Shown: positions 11,901 through 20,765 of the stretch, piece by piece | Layout: each line of letters opens with the position of its first letter | Position numbering within the stretch: the stretch's first letter is position 1 | Source: Parachlorella kessleri | Taxonomy: Eukaryota; Chlorophyta; Trebouxiophyceae; Chlorellales; Chlorellaceae | DNA: 29,902 bases | NCBI GenBank assembly: GCA_001598975.1 | Contig: BBXU01001373.1 | Location: 1 to 29,902, forward strand | Direction of reading: 5' to 3' | The notes under the pieces: generated by a model | Database searches by the model: none | Told to the model about the DNA's origin: nothing | The model's input: only the letters and a program-made list of their open reading frames with translations | Position numbers and translations under genes: made by a program

Positions 11901-14900
11901 TGTCCTGCAGCAAGGGGGGGGTGTTTATAGTTAGTTACGCGAGTACAGCTGCTCCATGGTCTGCTCCACCAGGAAGCCGTTGGCCTGAAGCGTCCGGAAG
12001 ATGTCCTGCAGCAAGGGAGAAGAGGGGGGGGGGGGGAGGTAGCTAGTTACACGAGTACAGCTGCTCCATGGTCTGCTCCACCAGGAAGCCGTTGGCCTGA
12101 AGCGTCCGGAAGGTGTCCTGCAACAGAGGAAACCGATATCAGCCAGCTGTGTAGAGCTACTTGCTGTGGAACCCCTGCTACATGGTCTCCTCAGCCATAA
12201 GGCTGTTGGCCTGCAGCGTATGGAAGATGTCCTGCAGCATGGGGAAGAGCACACGGGGATACACATGTAGGATGGTTGTTCCAGGTAGCACTACTCAACG
12301 TTCATGCACCAAGGAGGCCGACAGTTTCCTATCAGCAACTGTTAGCCTGGAGTATGCCATAGCTGCACTCCAGGGAGAACCTGGATGGGTGGCTGCATAT
12401 AGTGATGTCACATTTCTGCTGTCTGTGGGGCCCCCAGGCTTCCTCACTCCCACACGATCGTCAGCTTCGCCAACCCAGCTGGGCTATGTACACGAGGCTC
12501 CCATGGGCACAGCATTTTGTTATGACCCTGCCAAAGTGTTTGTTTCCCTGGGCACCGGACACAGTCAGGTGCACCATATGCAGCTTCGGAGGGAGACAAG
12601 AAATCCCCCCATGGAGCTCCTCAATGACTGGACGAAAACATACCCTATGGAGTACACTGACCTGGCCAATCTCCGTCTGTGCCCGGGTGGGGGTGCGCCC
12701 AAATTTGTCAAAGGAGATGTCAAACCACTCGTAGATGGCCTTGTGGATGGCGTGGTACTTGTCACAGATCTACGAGCAAGGTGGCCATGCAAGCCACGCT
12801 CAACATTGAACAAAAACAACATTGAACAATAGAGGGGAGCGACTGCAATAGAGTGGCTGCCTTACTAATGGCAAGCTGCTAATGCAGGTGTGCAGGCAGG
12901 GTGACACGAGCATCATGAAAGGCCTAGGGCATGCCTTGGAAGCATGGCACTAGGACATCTCCACGCGCCACCAGCCCGTGCTTGGCGATCATCCTCCAGC
13001 AACCAGTGAGTCATTGCCTCCCTGTGACAACGCCCAGCTCCTCAACCAGGCCAATCCCTCCACCAACTCCCTAAACTCACTTGACCTTTCTCAGCACACT
13101 AAGGCAACTAACCCTTCGCTGAGCCACCCTTCGTCTGGGCACCTAAGTGGTCCGGCAGCCCTCCAGGCCCTCAATCGCACGGCGACTGCAAGACAGGAAT
13201 TTAGCCTCCGGAGTGGGTCATCATTTACCTCACCTCCTGGCAGCTCAGCCCCTCCTCTAGCGCCTTGGTCTCGGTGGCGGTCCCGTACTCGTCGGTGCCA
13301 CAGACGTAGACGGTGTTGTAGCCACGCGCCCGGCAGAAGCGAGCATACACATCAGCACTGCACAGGGCACGCTTCAGACCTGTGGGTTTAATCTCCGCCT
13401 GTTGCAGCCTCTAGCATATAGGCTTGTGGCAGCCGGGCTTGGGCCACACCTCCACTGCCGGTGGTACAGGGGATAGGGCCCGACTTGGGAGCCAGTGCGG
13501 GGACCGCAGCAAGAACGAGGCAGCCGGGCACCCAAGCAGCCCAGGGGACCCATCGCCAGGTGTCTGTCGCCTTGCTGGACACGCTTTTAGAGCTATGCAC
13601 ATCAAGATGTAGAGCAGGCACGCCAAACTGCTGCCCAAGTCAGACCAGCTTCAAGCCAGGCGCCGCCCCTGCCAGAACAGCCCATAAATCGCGCCCCTCA
13701 CCTGAGCACGCAGCCGATGATGTTCCCCAGGTGGGGCACGTTGTTTACGTACGGCAGGGCGCTGGTGATGAGGATGTTGCGCTGGCCAGGGATGGGCAGC
13801 TTGGGCTTCTGCAGGTCAGAGGGAAAGTGGCAGCGACAGCTACGCCTGATAAGTGGTATTCAGCCCAGGTGGGTCGTTGGCAGGAGCACACAGCACAGAC
13901 GCCTCCCATGGGCTGTACCGTACACAATTCTTTCAAGTGCCAAGCGGAGTGGTAGCAAGCAAGCAAGCAAGCCCCAGTCACCTGGTGGGTAACCCCATGC
14001 TGCTGTGGTGTCCCCTTACACCAAACAAAGGCTGGCAAGCTTCAAGTCATAAACTCCTGCCAGAGTAAGATCATGCAAAGAATACCATCTCCACATGCAC
14101 GTGCTCAGCCATCTTCAAAAAGTCCTGCCTTCCTCAGGGATTGCCTCCCTTACAAAGCAAGTAACCAGCGCCTACCTGCGCCTTGCAAGCGGCAGAGTCG
14201 GCAAGGAGAACGGATCTCAGCGTCTCTGCTGGCTTCCCCAGCAATATCTGCTGCTCAGCCGCAGCAAGTGGCTGCTCCTGGGAGAGCGCCTCCAAATAGG
14301 CTGCTAGTGGCGCAAGCGCCTGCAGAGAGGAAGGCAGAACGTGTTAGATGATGAACCACATGAAGATACTGCGAAGCCAACGCAGGTTCCACGATGAGGC
14401 CGGAGAACTGCCTCCTCTACTACTTGGTGACATCACACTGGCATTAAAGGGCTAGTCTGCGCACACCAGAGGGATCCTGACATAGGGCAAGGACCTGCCT
14501 TATTATGACCACAGCACCCAGTTTCAGGGTCATGGACCCTCAACTGATGCTCGGGAACGAGCAGAGGACCTGCCCTCTGCCACCCCAGCCAAGGATACTT
14601 CATGACAAGCACCTTCATGCAAGGCGGGGCTTCAACCTAAGACGGGCAAGGTGGATCACTGCCAAGGCGGCCCCATGCCAGATCGCCCACCTCGCTACCC
14701 TGCAGCGGCCGCAGCGTGGCATATACGACGCAGTCGGCCAGTGACAGCTGGTTTCCCACCAAGTGCCGCCGCCCAGCCAGGCCCTCTGCTAGCTTCTCCA
14801 CCGCTGCTTGGAGCGCTGCTGCGTCGCCGCTGTAGGCTGCGGGCCGCAAGTGCTGCTCCTCCCATTCCACCCAGCACTCGGTGGAGAGGCTGGAGCCGCT

Positions 14901-15362
14901 GTCAGCAGCTGGGGAGTCAGGAAGAGCAAGGACATGGCCATCAGGGGGAGGGAACAGCAAGTCGCGCACTGCCAGTGTCATTAGACGCTGTGACTATGTC
15001 AACAGGGACAGAGGGGTTCGAGAGGCACCTAATTAACCCAACTGCCGGCTCGCAACAAGTTAGCAACTTGGACCCTACAAATACAAGAGGGAAACTGCAC
15101 TGACACCACCGCATGCTGGCATGCACCCCAGTGGCTCACCTAGAAACCTGGCCGTAGCGTTGGGTTCGTACAACCCCGTGCCATCAGGCAGGATTAAAAG
15201 CAGCTGCGCCTGGTCAAACGGCGCGTTACCATCGCTAAGTAGCTTCTTCCGGCTGCCTGAGTCATCTAGTGCTACGATGGAGAGTGCCGCCCCTGTGAGG
15301 GCTGCTGCTGCAGCCGCCTTGAGGGCCTGAGGGTCACCAGGGCGGGTGACAAGCGTCGCCAT
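2963..15362 (-). CDS. MARS1: Methionyl-tRNA synthetase, cytosolic type, with GST-like and EMAPII-like domains
   Basis: Charges tRNA-Met with methionine in the cytosol. Exons (minus): 15362-15140, 14908-14691, 14319-14176, 13808-13702, 13357-13234, 12769-12662, 11756-11638, 11396-11302, 10759-10635, 10284-10186, 9715-9623, 8993-8825, 8472-8380, 7962-7866, 7482-7382, 7054-6978, 6712-6557, 6195-6053, 5807-5632, 5232-4929, 4386-4194, 3727-3614, 3079-2963; 3195 nt, 1064 aa, in frame throughout. Residues 1-190 form a GST-like domain ([17 protein letters not shown]). The class I core has the HIGH box as HLGN (221-224), a zinc knuckle (CPKC 346-349, then CDNC) and KMSKS as KFSKS (534-538). An Ala/Ser/Lys-rich linker (about 770-902) leads to a tRNA-binding domain starting at [12 protein letters not shown] and ending QSIVGGSIK. 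The introns after exons 9, 10 and 11 use GC donors (GCAAGC, GCAAGT, GCAAGT). Several introns carry decayed copies of exon edges. The ATG context is ACACATGG. Identity is very secure; exon 19-20 boundaries in the low-complexity linker are least sure. Confidence 0.95.
3204..3251 (-). pseudogene. Decayed copy of synthetase exon 23 start
   Basis: Upstream of the last exon, the minus strand encodes [13 protein letters not shown] after a degenerate acceptor, resembling [12 protein letters not shown] at the start of exon 23 (3079). It lies in intron 22 and is diverged, so it is taken as a relic of a tandem duplication. Confidence 0.5.
3744..3848. repeat. (GGGT)n, (GGT)n and (GGGGT)n microsatellite
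   Basis: Dense G-runs on the plus strand in synthetase intron 21, starting 17 bp from the exon 22 acceptor. The transcribed RNA is therefore C-rich, forming a long polypyrimidine-like stretch before the acceptor. The plus strand could form G-quadruplexes. Confidence 0.85.
5041..5227. repeat. Coding trinucleotide repeat (CTG/CAG) in the synthetase linker
   Basis: Runs of CTG on the plus strand are GCA/CAG/AGC on the coding strand and encode poly-Ala and poly-Ser with Lys and Gly between them (exon 20). A similar GCA/GCG run occurs in exon 19 (about 5686-5715). These are expansion-prone linkers between the catalytic core and the tRNA-binding domain. Confidence 0.8.
5381..5399. repeat. Poly-C tract
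   Basis: A run of C followed by (CA)n, in synthetase intron 19 (5233-5631). Low-complexity sequence only. Confidence 0.8.
6759..6898 (-). pseudogene. Decayed duplicate of synthetase exon 16 end and exon 17 start
   Basis: Inside intron 16, positions 6898-6855 repeat the end of exon 16 (encoding [11 protein letters not shown]) nearly perfectly, with a GT donor after CAG (GTCAAG). Downstream, 6813-6759 encode [15 protein letters not shown] and then a stop, matching exon 17 ([16 protein letters not shown]). One duplication covered an exon end, an intron and the next exon start; the second half has decayed. The copy lies between the real exons 7054-6978 and 6712-6557. Confidence 0.7.
7937..8037 (-). 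repeat. 47-bp tandem duplication of the exon 14 acceptor and exon start
   Basis: Two units (7937-7983 and 7984-8030) differ at about two positions and a third begins at 8031. Each carries a CAG acceptor and the first codons of synthetase exon 14 (FVWDDFAA). The nearer acceptor (exon start 7962) keeps the frame. The upstream one adds 47 nt, which would shift the frame. Confidence 0.85.
8215..8262 (-). pseudogene. Decayed copy of synthetase exon 13 end
   Basis: On the minus strand this repeats the codons LLAMRP and the donor region of exon 13 (true end 8380) with small indels. It lies downstream of the real donor, in intron 13. A more decayed third copy lies at about 8290-8345. Confidence 0.6.
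8290..8345 (-). pseudogene. Second, more decayed copy of synthetase exon 13 end
   Basis: Resembles the same exon edge (GAACCAGGA block followed by a degenerate donor). No reading frame survives. It lies between the true exon 13 and the better-preserved copy at 8215-8262. Confidence 0.45.
9399..9510. repeat. Tandem repeat, two units of about 55 bp
   Basis: The block containing CCCTTGCCCGGCACGCTGGG occurs at about 9411 and again at about 9471, flanked both times by ACTAGCCA and CTACGCCCGA. It lies in synthetase intron 11 (8994-9622) and does not resemble an exon. Confidence 0.8.
10801..10858 (-). pseudogene. Decayed copy of synthetase exon 9 start
   Basis: The minus strand encodes [15 protein letters not shown] followed by a stop, against [17 protein letters not shown] in exon 9 (start 10759). 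The acceptor AG is lost in the copy. It lies in intron 8, directly upstream of the true exon. Confidence 0.7.
11773..11820. repeat. (GGGGT)n repeat
   Basis: About eight GGGGT units on the plus strand, ending in a longer G run. It lies about 17 bp upstream (on the minus strand) of the true exon 7 acceptor, so the RNA carries a long C-rich tract before the splice site. Confidence 0.85.
11838..12231 (-). repeat. Array of four partial copies of synthetase exon 7 with acceptor sites
   Basis: Besides the real exon 7 (11756-11638), exon-like starts follow CAG at 11904, 12005, 12117 and 12231, spaced 101-148 bp apart. Each begins with about 22 codons of exon 7, for example [20 protein letters not shown], then runs into a stop within a few codons and lacks the second half of the exon ([10 protein letters not shown] to CPK). 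The 12005 and 12117 copies are almost identical to the real exon over this part; 11904 has a few changes and 12231 is the most decayed. All lie in intron 6 (11757-12661). They are best read as decoy or relic exons. Confidence 0.85.
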
Positions 15363-16393
15363 GTGTGCTCCTCGAGCAGAAGTTTAGCTGGCAAGATGTT
15401 CGCCGCCACCTCGATCAGCAGCAACGCACACAAGTGTGGGCTTCAACTCTAAAATTCTGATGAGAAAGTCTCATGTATCAGGAATGAGACTGGCGCGTGA
15501 GTGCCCCCACGCATGACACGCCTGCTGGGCTGACATGTATCATGCTCAGCTGGCAACATGTTGCAACAGGCATACCGTCCCTTGACCCACGAGGGAAGAT
15601 GGGCAAAACATGAAGCCGACTGTACATGTTCTTCACAGCTGTCAGTGCTCCTTCAAAGGGATGTGGACACCAAGTGACCTGCTGGGTAGCCCATGCAGCC
15701 GCCACCGTACCACTCTGGCAAGTCTGGCCTGCTCTTGCCTGAATTCGAATAGATGAGCGCCTCAAGTTCAAGGTTTGAGGGCAGAATGCACCATGCGGCC
15801 ATTTCTAGGGATTTTCAGGTGGCTGGCATCAGCATGAATGGGGTCAGCATTGCTTGTTGCAGTGCTATTAGCATGGGTGGCAGGCAATGCGAACAGGGAG
15901 TAGAGCTGGGCTGGACTGGACTGACAGGGCTGGATGCAGTGCTATGCCATGAAATGACCACATATCATGGGCCACCAATATACCCTTACCTAACAATCAA
16001 AGCACCGCCACTCAATACGCCTTGTGTTAAGTAGACGTGCAGTGCTGCAGATGCAAGCCAGTCAGCCGACCCACTGCTAGGTACCACAGCTCAAGGCAGT
16101 TTGCAATGCGTAGGGAAACAACAGCTGCAGCAGCACCAGCAACTGCTGCTGGAGGGACTACCCAGCCTTTTAGGGTCCAACCAAGATACAAGTATGCTTA
16201 CCAGGCTGGCACACGCACTTCTAACAGCAGTAGGGTGTGATCCTAAGGATGCAGGCTATGCTGGGTTGTCCATGCTCCGCCTGGCAGTACCTGTCCCTAT
16301 ATGCTGGGTGCACAGCCTCTGCAGTAACTGTCGGCCGCGTGCAGCAACCCTACATACAGACAGCTCCATACACTGCCAGCAGCCCGGAGGGTT
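15363..16393. other. Intergenic: GAPDH 3' region and synthetase promoter region
   Basis: No gene recognised. The left part should contain the promoter and 5' UTR of the synthetase gene and the right part the 3' UTR of GAPDH. No TGTAA signal was found on the minus strand, and no clear TATA box. A 7-bp hairpin (GTCTCAT 15468-15474 with ATGAGAC 15484-15490) and one dispersed-repeat copy (15864-15939) are present. Confidence 0.5.
15864..15939 (+). repeat. Dispersed repeat, copy A
   Basis: Shares the core TATTAGCATGGGTGGCAGG, then GCGAACAGGGAGTAGAGCTG and GGCTGGACTGGACTG, with three other copies in the window, all in the same orientation. No ORF or terminal inverted repeat was seen. Confidence 0.75.
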
Positions 16394-19300
16394 TCACATG
16401 CGCTCCGCCACATGCTTGGCAACATCCACCAGGCGATAGCTGTAGCCATACTCGTTGTCATCTGCATGGGACAGCAGGCCAGCCATCAGGCAGCCGACCC
16501 TGCCTGGCAGAATCCTGAAACCCCTCACGCCTTGCAGTGCAGCAGCAACCGTGGCGAAATTGGGCAGGATGCATGCATGCCCTGCAAAAACAGAAGGTGT
16601 GAGCATGCTTAACAGAGTAGCAGAAAGGAGCATAGGAGACACTGGGTTATTCACAAAAGGCCAGAGGTACCATGGATGTAAGCTTCTTAAGGACTTACAC
16701 CAGGCGTAGATCTTCACCAATGTGTCGTCGATCACCTGCAGCATTACTAAGAAACCGTAGGAAACGTATAGTAAGGTGACACGGACTGCCTCTTGCTTGC
16801 AATTGCGCTGATGCACTCCAGTTTTGAGGGCACACTTCGCTGCGGTGGCAGGGCTATAATAGGTCTCCCTTGCAATAGCGGCTGGCAGCCAGCGTGTACC
16901 CCCAATCAGTGAAAAACTTGCCATTGTAGATAGGGCATCAACAATGCTGGAGCGGGGGTCATTGATGTAGTCTGTGGATACCAGGGGCCGCTCCTCGTAG
17001 CCGAGGATGCCCTTCAGGTAGGTATCTGATGCCTCCTGCACTGTTTGCAACCGCATGTCCCTTATGGTTTAAGACACAATGCCGCAGACTTTCCCTGTGC
17101 TGCACCAGTGCCGCTTTCTTCGGCGCACTGCTAGCAAGCATGCACTCTTAATTCACGATAGCTTCGGGGGTTACACTCACGGCTCAGCCTTTTTGGATGA
17201 ACTAGAATACCTGTGTGCACAGAAGAGGTTGCACTCATTCACCTCAAGGCGGCCACGGGCAGCATGCGTTATACTTAAGCGATTAGTTAGGATAAGTTAT
17301 ACAGCAAGAGTACTCACCTTCAGCAGGGCATTGACCTCCTCTGCAGTGGTCTTCCGCTTGACCTCGAAAACGCAGTCTGTGATGGAGGCATTGAGCAGCG
17401 GCACACGCACTGCCAGCCCTGCAAAAACCATGTAACAGGTCCTTGTTTAGTTGGTGGCAGGCAACCCGACAAGGACAGGTAGGTGTGGCTTATACTGACG
17501 CCCCAGACACTTCTGAATGTGCTCCAGGCCATGCTAGGGCAGGCACCAATAGTGCTATGTGATCTTTACTTCCACGTGGGATGCTCTATGTCCTGCTGGC
17601 GTATCAGTACCGCACCATCAGTACGTGCCCCGCTGTGCAACAAGCCGTGCCGGGGCATGCAGCGTTCTTCCCATTATGCCGCGGGCCTCAGGGCACTTGG
17701 CACTAGCTGCACCGACGCCGCCCCAGCCCAATGGCTTCCATGGAGCCACTTGCTTCTCACCATTGAGTTTGCCCTTGAGCTCCGGGAAGATCAAGGCGAT
17801 GGCTGTGGCACTGCCGGTGGATGTAGGCGCCAGGTTCATCAGAGCACTCCTGAGCACAGCACAGCACAGCGCAGCTGTTTAAGTACCAGCCACTCCTGCT
17901 GCACACGTGCCCTGCCGGATGCAGCAGCCACTGCCAGAGGTGTGGGGTCTCAGGAGCACAGTGCAGAATGGGCTGGCTACCGGACATGCCCCCCGTAACA
18001 ATCGTCTGCCCAGCGCAGATCTGTGCGTGGGCTAGTGTTTATGGCTGTGCGTGGAAGGCGGCAGGCCACAAACCCATGTCTTGCGCGCATCCGAGTACGA
18101 TGCTTTCTGCCAGACAGATAGTCAGTGCCATCAAACAGGTATTGAAAGTGTCGAGCACAGCAGCACGTCCCCTCGTCTCACCTCGCCCTCCTCAGGTCCG
18201 ACTTCTTGGCATTGGGAGCGTCCACCACCGTTTGTGTGTTGGTGACGTCATGGACAGTCGTGATGCAGCCATGCACAATGCCCAGCTTCTCCTGCAGGCA
18301 GCCAGCGGGAGCATGCAGGAGATGCTGGGTGGCAGGCAGGGTGGCACGATTGAGAGGGTCCATGCGGCTTGGGCAGGGTAGTGCAACCAGCTTCACAGGA
18401 GCAGCGCGTCCCCTTTGGTTTGGGGTGGACGGCTCCCAGCATGCCAACAAGAACCGAGCAAATTCCTGGGAGACAGGAATTAAGCATGCAGTGGGAGGCC
18501 TGTAGCCTGTCTTTAGTCGTTGTCCGTTTCCATGTCGAGTTCTTATGACCCGTCAATTTTCATTCAGAGGATTGTGGAGCAGAGCGTCAACACGACACAG
18601 AAGCTGAGTACGGGGAGTGAGTCAGGCGGCGACTCACCTGGATCACCTTGACCACAGGCGCAAGGCAGTTGGTGGTGCATGACGCGGCCGTCACAATGTG
18701 GTCGTCCTCGGCAGAGTACAGGCCCTGCAGCAGCGTAACAATTATTCGAGTGGCAGGCAGTGCGATCAAAATGGGGTACAGGTATAATGGGCTGGCAGAG
18801 TTCTATGCAGTTACGGAGCGTCACATTGGCAGGCCCTCTTGCCCCTGTTGTGGGTCTAACAGGTCGACCCACGCCCCTGGCAGCACTGTCACAATAACAA
18901 TAGAACATGTAGGTGCATGCCCCTCAGGATGATGAAGACCCAGGCAGGCAACGCCGGGTATGTACTCTGAGCAGCAGCAGTCGTGAGGGCAAGGCAGGCA
19001 GGGTGGGTTACAGCGCCTCAACTGGCAAGGTGCCAGTGTGGCTGTCATGAACTCTGGTCATGGGCACCCAGAGCAGGCAGAGCAGTCAAAGCAGCTGTCC
19101 AAGCAGGCCGTCTTACAGATCCAGGGGAGTGCGGCAGCACAGACACCCAGCTGGGATGCCCAGGCGTACCTCGTTGCAGCCATACACAATGTTCAGCACC
19201 GGCTGGGGGTCCTTGACGGGGGCTGACACTACCACCTTGGCGACGCCGGCATCAAAGTAGGGCTGTAGCTGAGCCCTAGAGGGAGCAGCCGGAAGGCAGC

Positions 19301-20484
19301 AGCAAGGGTGATCAGCCCCTGCCTTAAGAGATGCATACCCAATGCACTCTCCCCGTGTAGAGCTCTCTCTTTCGCGTGAGGCAAGCGCACCCTGGTAGAC
19401 ATCTGTGCAATATGAACCGCAGCGGCTGCACATCATTGCTGGGTGTCCCTGCACATTTCCCTACCCTATCAGCACCCTACCCTCTACCCTCGACCAGCCA
19501 TACAGACTGCGCTGCAGGCCGGTCCCCCTCAAGTGGGGCATGTTCGTGTCTGGCCCAGGCCGCACCTGGTTAGGAAAACGCCTGTGCAATCCAGCAGCAG
19601 CTGTACACCCAAGTCGCCCCACTTGACCTGCGCATGATTCCAGGGCGGCTTGAAGCCTTGGGTATGAGCAATTGTCACGTGGAGAGCCAGCTGCCATGGA
19701 AGGCAGCCGTTACTGGAGGCAGCCAGGCTGCCCTGGCGCATAGCTGAGGTGGCATGCGCGCCTACGGTGCAGACTGGTTGTATCCGGCGTGGGGCTGGCA
19801 AGCTGGTGTGCAAGAGGTAGGGGTGTAGCATGTCCCCGGTCACTTGGTACTCCCAGGACAAGTCCTGCTTTGGGGATCCATTTGAGGACGGCTTGTTCCT
19901 CGGGCGAGAGACAGCAAGCCTGTATCTTCGACCAGCCCACCTCACTATTGGCCTTCTTAGTAGAGTAGCCTATGATATGCCTGCTGCCGTCCTTGCGGGT
20001 GACAAGTAAGCTGTTCCCCTCAGGCGTCACTTCAGAGCCCCAGGTACCTGCACCTTGTTGAGCTTGGTGAGTGTATGCGTAGCAAGTGGGACACTACTCA
20101 CTCTTCTGCAGCTAAGGAGACTTAGAGGCACGCTGTAGGGTAGTGGCAGCGCATGCCACCTAGCCGTCCACTAGTTCCCTTGGAACACACATACCGTGGA
20201 CGCTGTCAAACTTTATTAGGTAGGCTGAGCTTTCAAGGGCTGACGGCTCGTTGACATGGACAAGCTCAAGGTCTGGGCAAGAATCAAAGATGATGCGAAA
20301 GGCAAGGCGCCCTGTGACAGTCAAACCCAGCAGTTGGATTTGAGGGGGGTTGTGAAACCATGCCAGGCCAAACTACTGGTCCAAGGAGCCGGCGCCTCCG
20401 TGTGGCAATGACATGTGGCGCCGGCGACCTTGATGCCGCACCTATCCTGCCCAGCCCGTTTATTGCGACTTTGATTGGTGCCAT
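16394..20484 (-). CDS. Glyceraldehyde-3-phosphate dehydrogenase of the ArsJ-associated type
   Basis: NAD-dependent GAPDH. In bacterial ars operons this type uses arsenate in place of phosphate and makes 1-arseno-3-phosphoglycerate for export by ArsJ. Exons (minus): 20484-20442, 20311-20195, 20047-19941, 19627-19566, 19275-19170, 18724-18638, 18291-18182, 17849-17761, 17418-17318, 17035-16922, 16735-16699, 16461-16394; 1041 nt, 346 aa. Visible: NAD fold [10 protein letters not shown], catalytic C161 in SCTTNC, H188 in [10 protein letters not shown], and the C-terminal [36 protein letters not shown] and [14 protein letters not shown] match the ArsJ-linked clade, not ordinary glycolytic GapC. 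No transit peptide, so cytosolic. Intron 10 has a GC donor (ATG then GCAAGT). Exon 3 ends at GAG before GTGGGC; reading on to a later site would insert five residues. The gene diverges from the ArsJ gene. A purely glycolytic role cannot be excluded from sequence alone. Confidence 0.9.
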
Positions 20485-20765
20485 TTGGACGGACCCTTTG
20501 GAGCTGGCGAACCGAGAGGGCCGACTGGTTATCCGGCGAGCGCTTGATCAGTGCCGCTGGAAGGCGTACAGCGCCCTCTCCTGCACTGAAAGTACCAGGA
20601 ACAGAATGAGAAGCGCTCGGGGCTTACTCCACCTCGTGTGAGACCGCCTGGCCGGCTCTCGCTATATAACGAGAGCCTTCGAGCCGCCACGCTGGCAGCA
20701 TCTTAGAATACCTCCGGGCTATTAACTTCCTGCCTCGTGCACCCTATATCAGCAACTTATACGAA
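20485..20765. promoter_or_regulatory. Shared divergent promoter of the GAPDH and ArsJ genes
   Basis: 281 bp separate the two start codons. Only one good TATA box is visible (20664-20669); its symmetric TATATA core could serve either direction. It lies about 100 bp from the ArsJ ATG and about 180 bp from the GAPDH ATG. The spacing suggests shared control, which is inference. Confidence 0.65.
20654..20677. promoter_or_regulatory. Perfect inverted repeat around the TATA box
   Basis: GGCTCTCG (20654-20661) and CGAGAGCC (20670-20677) are exact reverse complements flanking CTATATAA. The layout resembles an operator laid over a core promoter. No factor is known to bind it. Confidence 0.7.

Noticed and set aside
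12161..12832. A 223-residue plus-strand open frame
   Set aside because: It overlaps synthetase exon 6 on the opposite strand and the decoy-exon array; no recognisable domain.
19922..19941. A later end for GAPDH exon 3 after WSKIQ
   Set aside because: It would need a GC donor and would insert five residues before [14 protein letters not shown]. The GTGGGC donor after GAG at 19941 is in phase and restores the family alignment.
16394..20484. Plain glycolytic GapC as the sole explanation for the dehydrogenase
   Set aside because: The region after the catalytic histidine and the C-terminal third carry the ars-linked signatures, and the gene is paired with ArsJ; a dual role remains possible.
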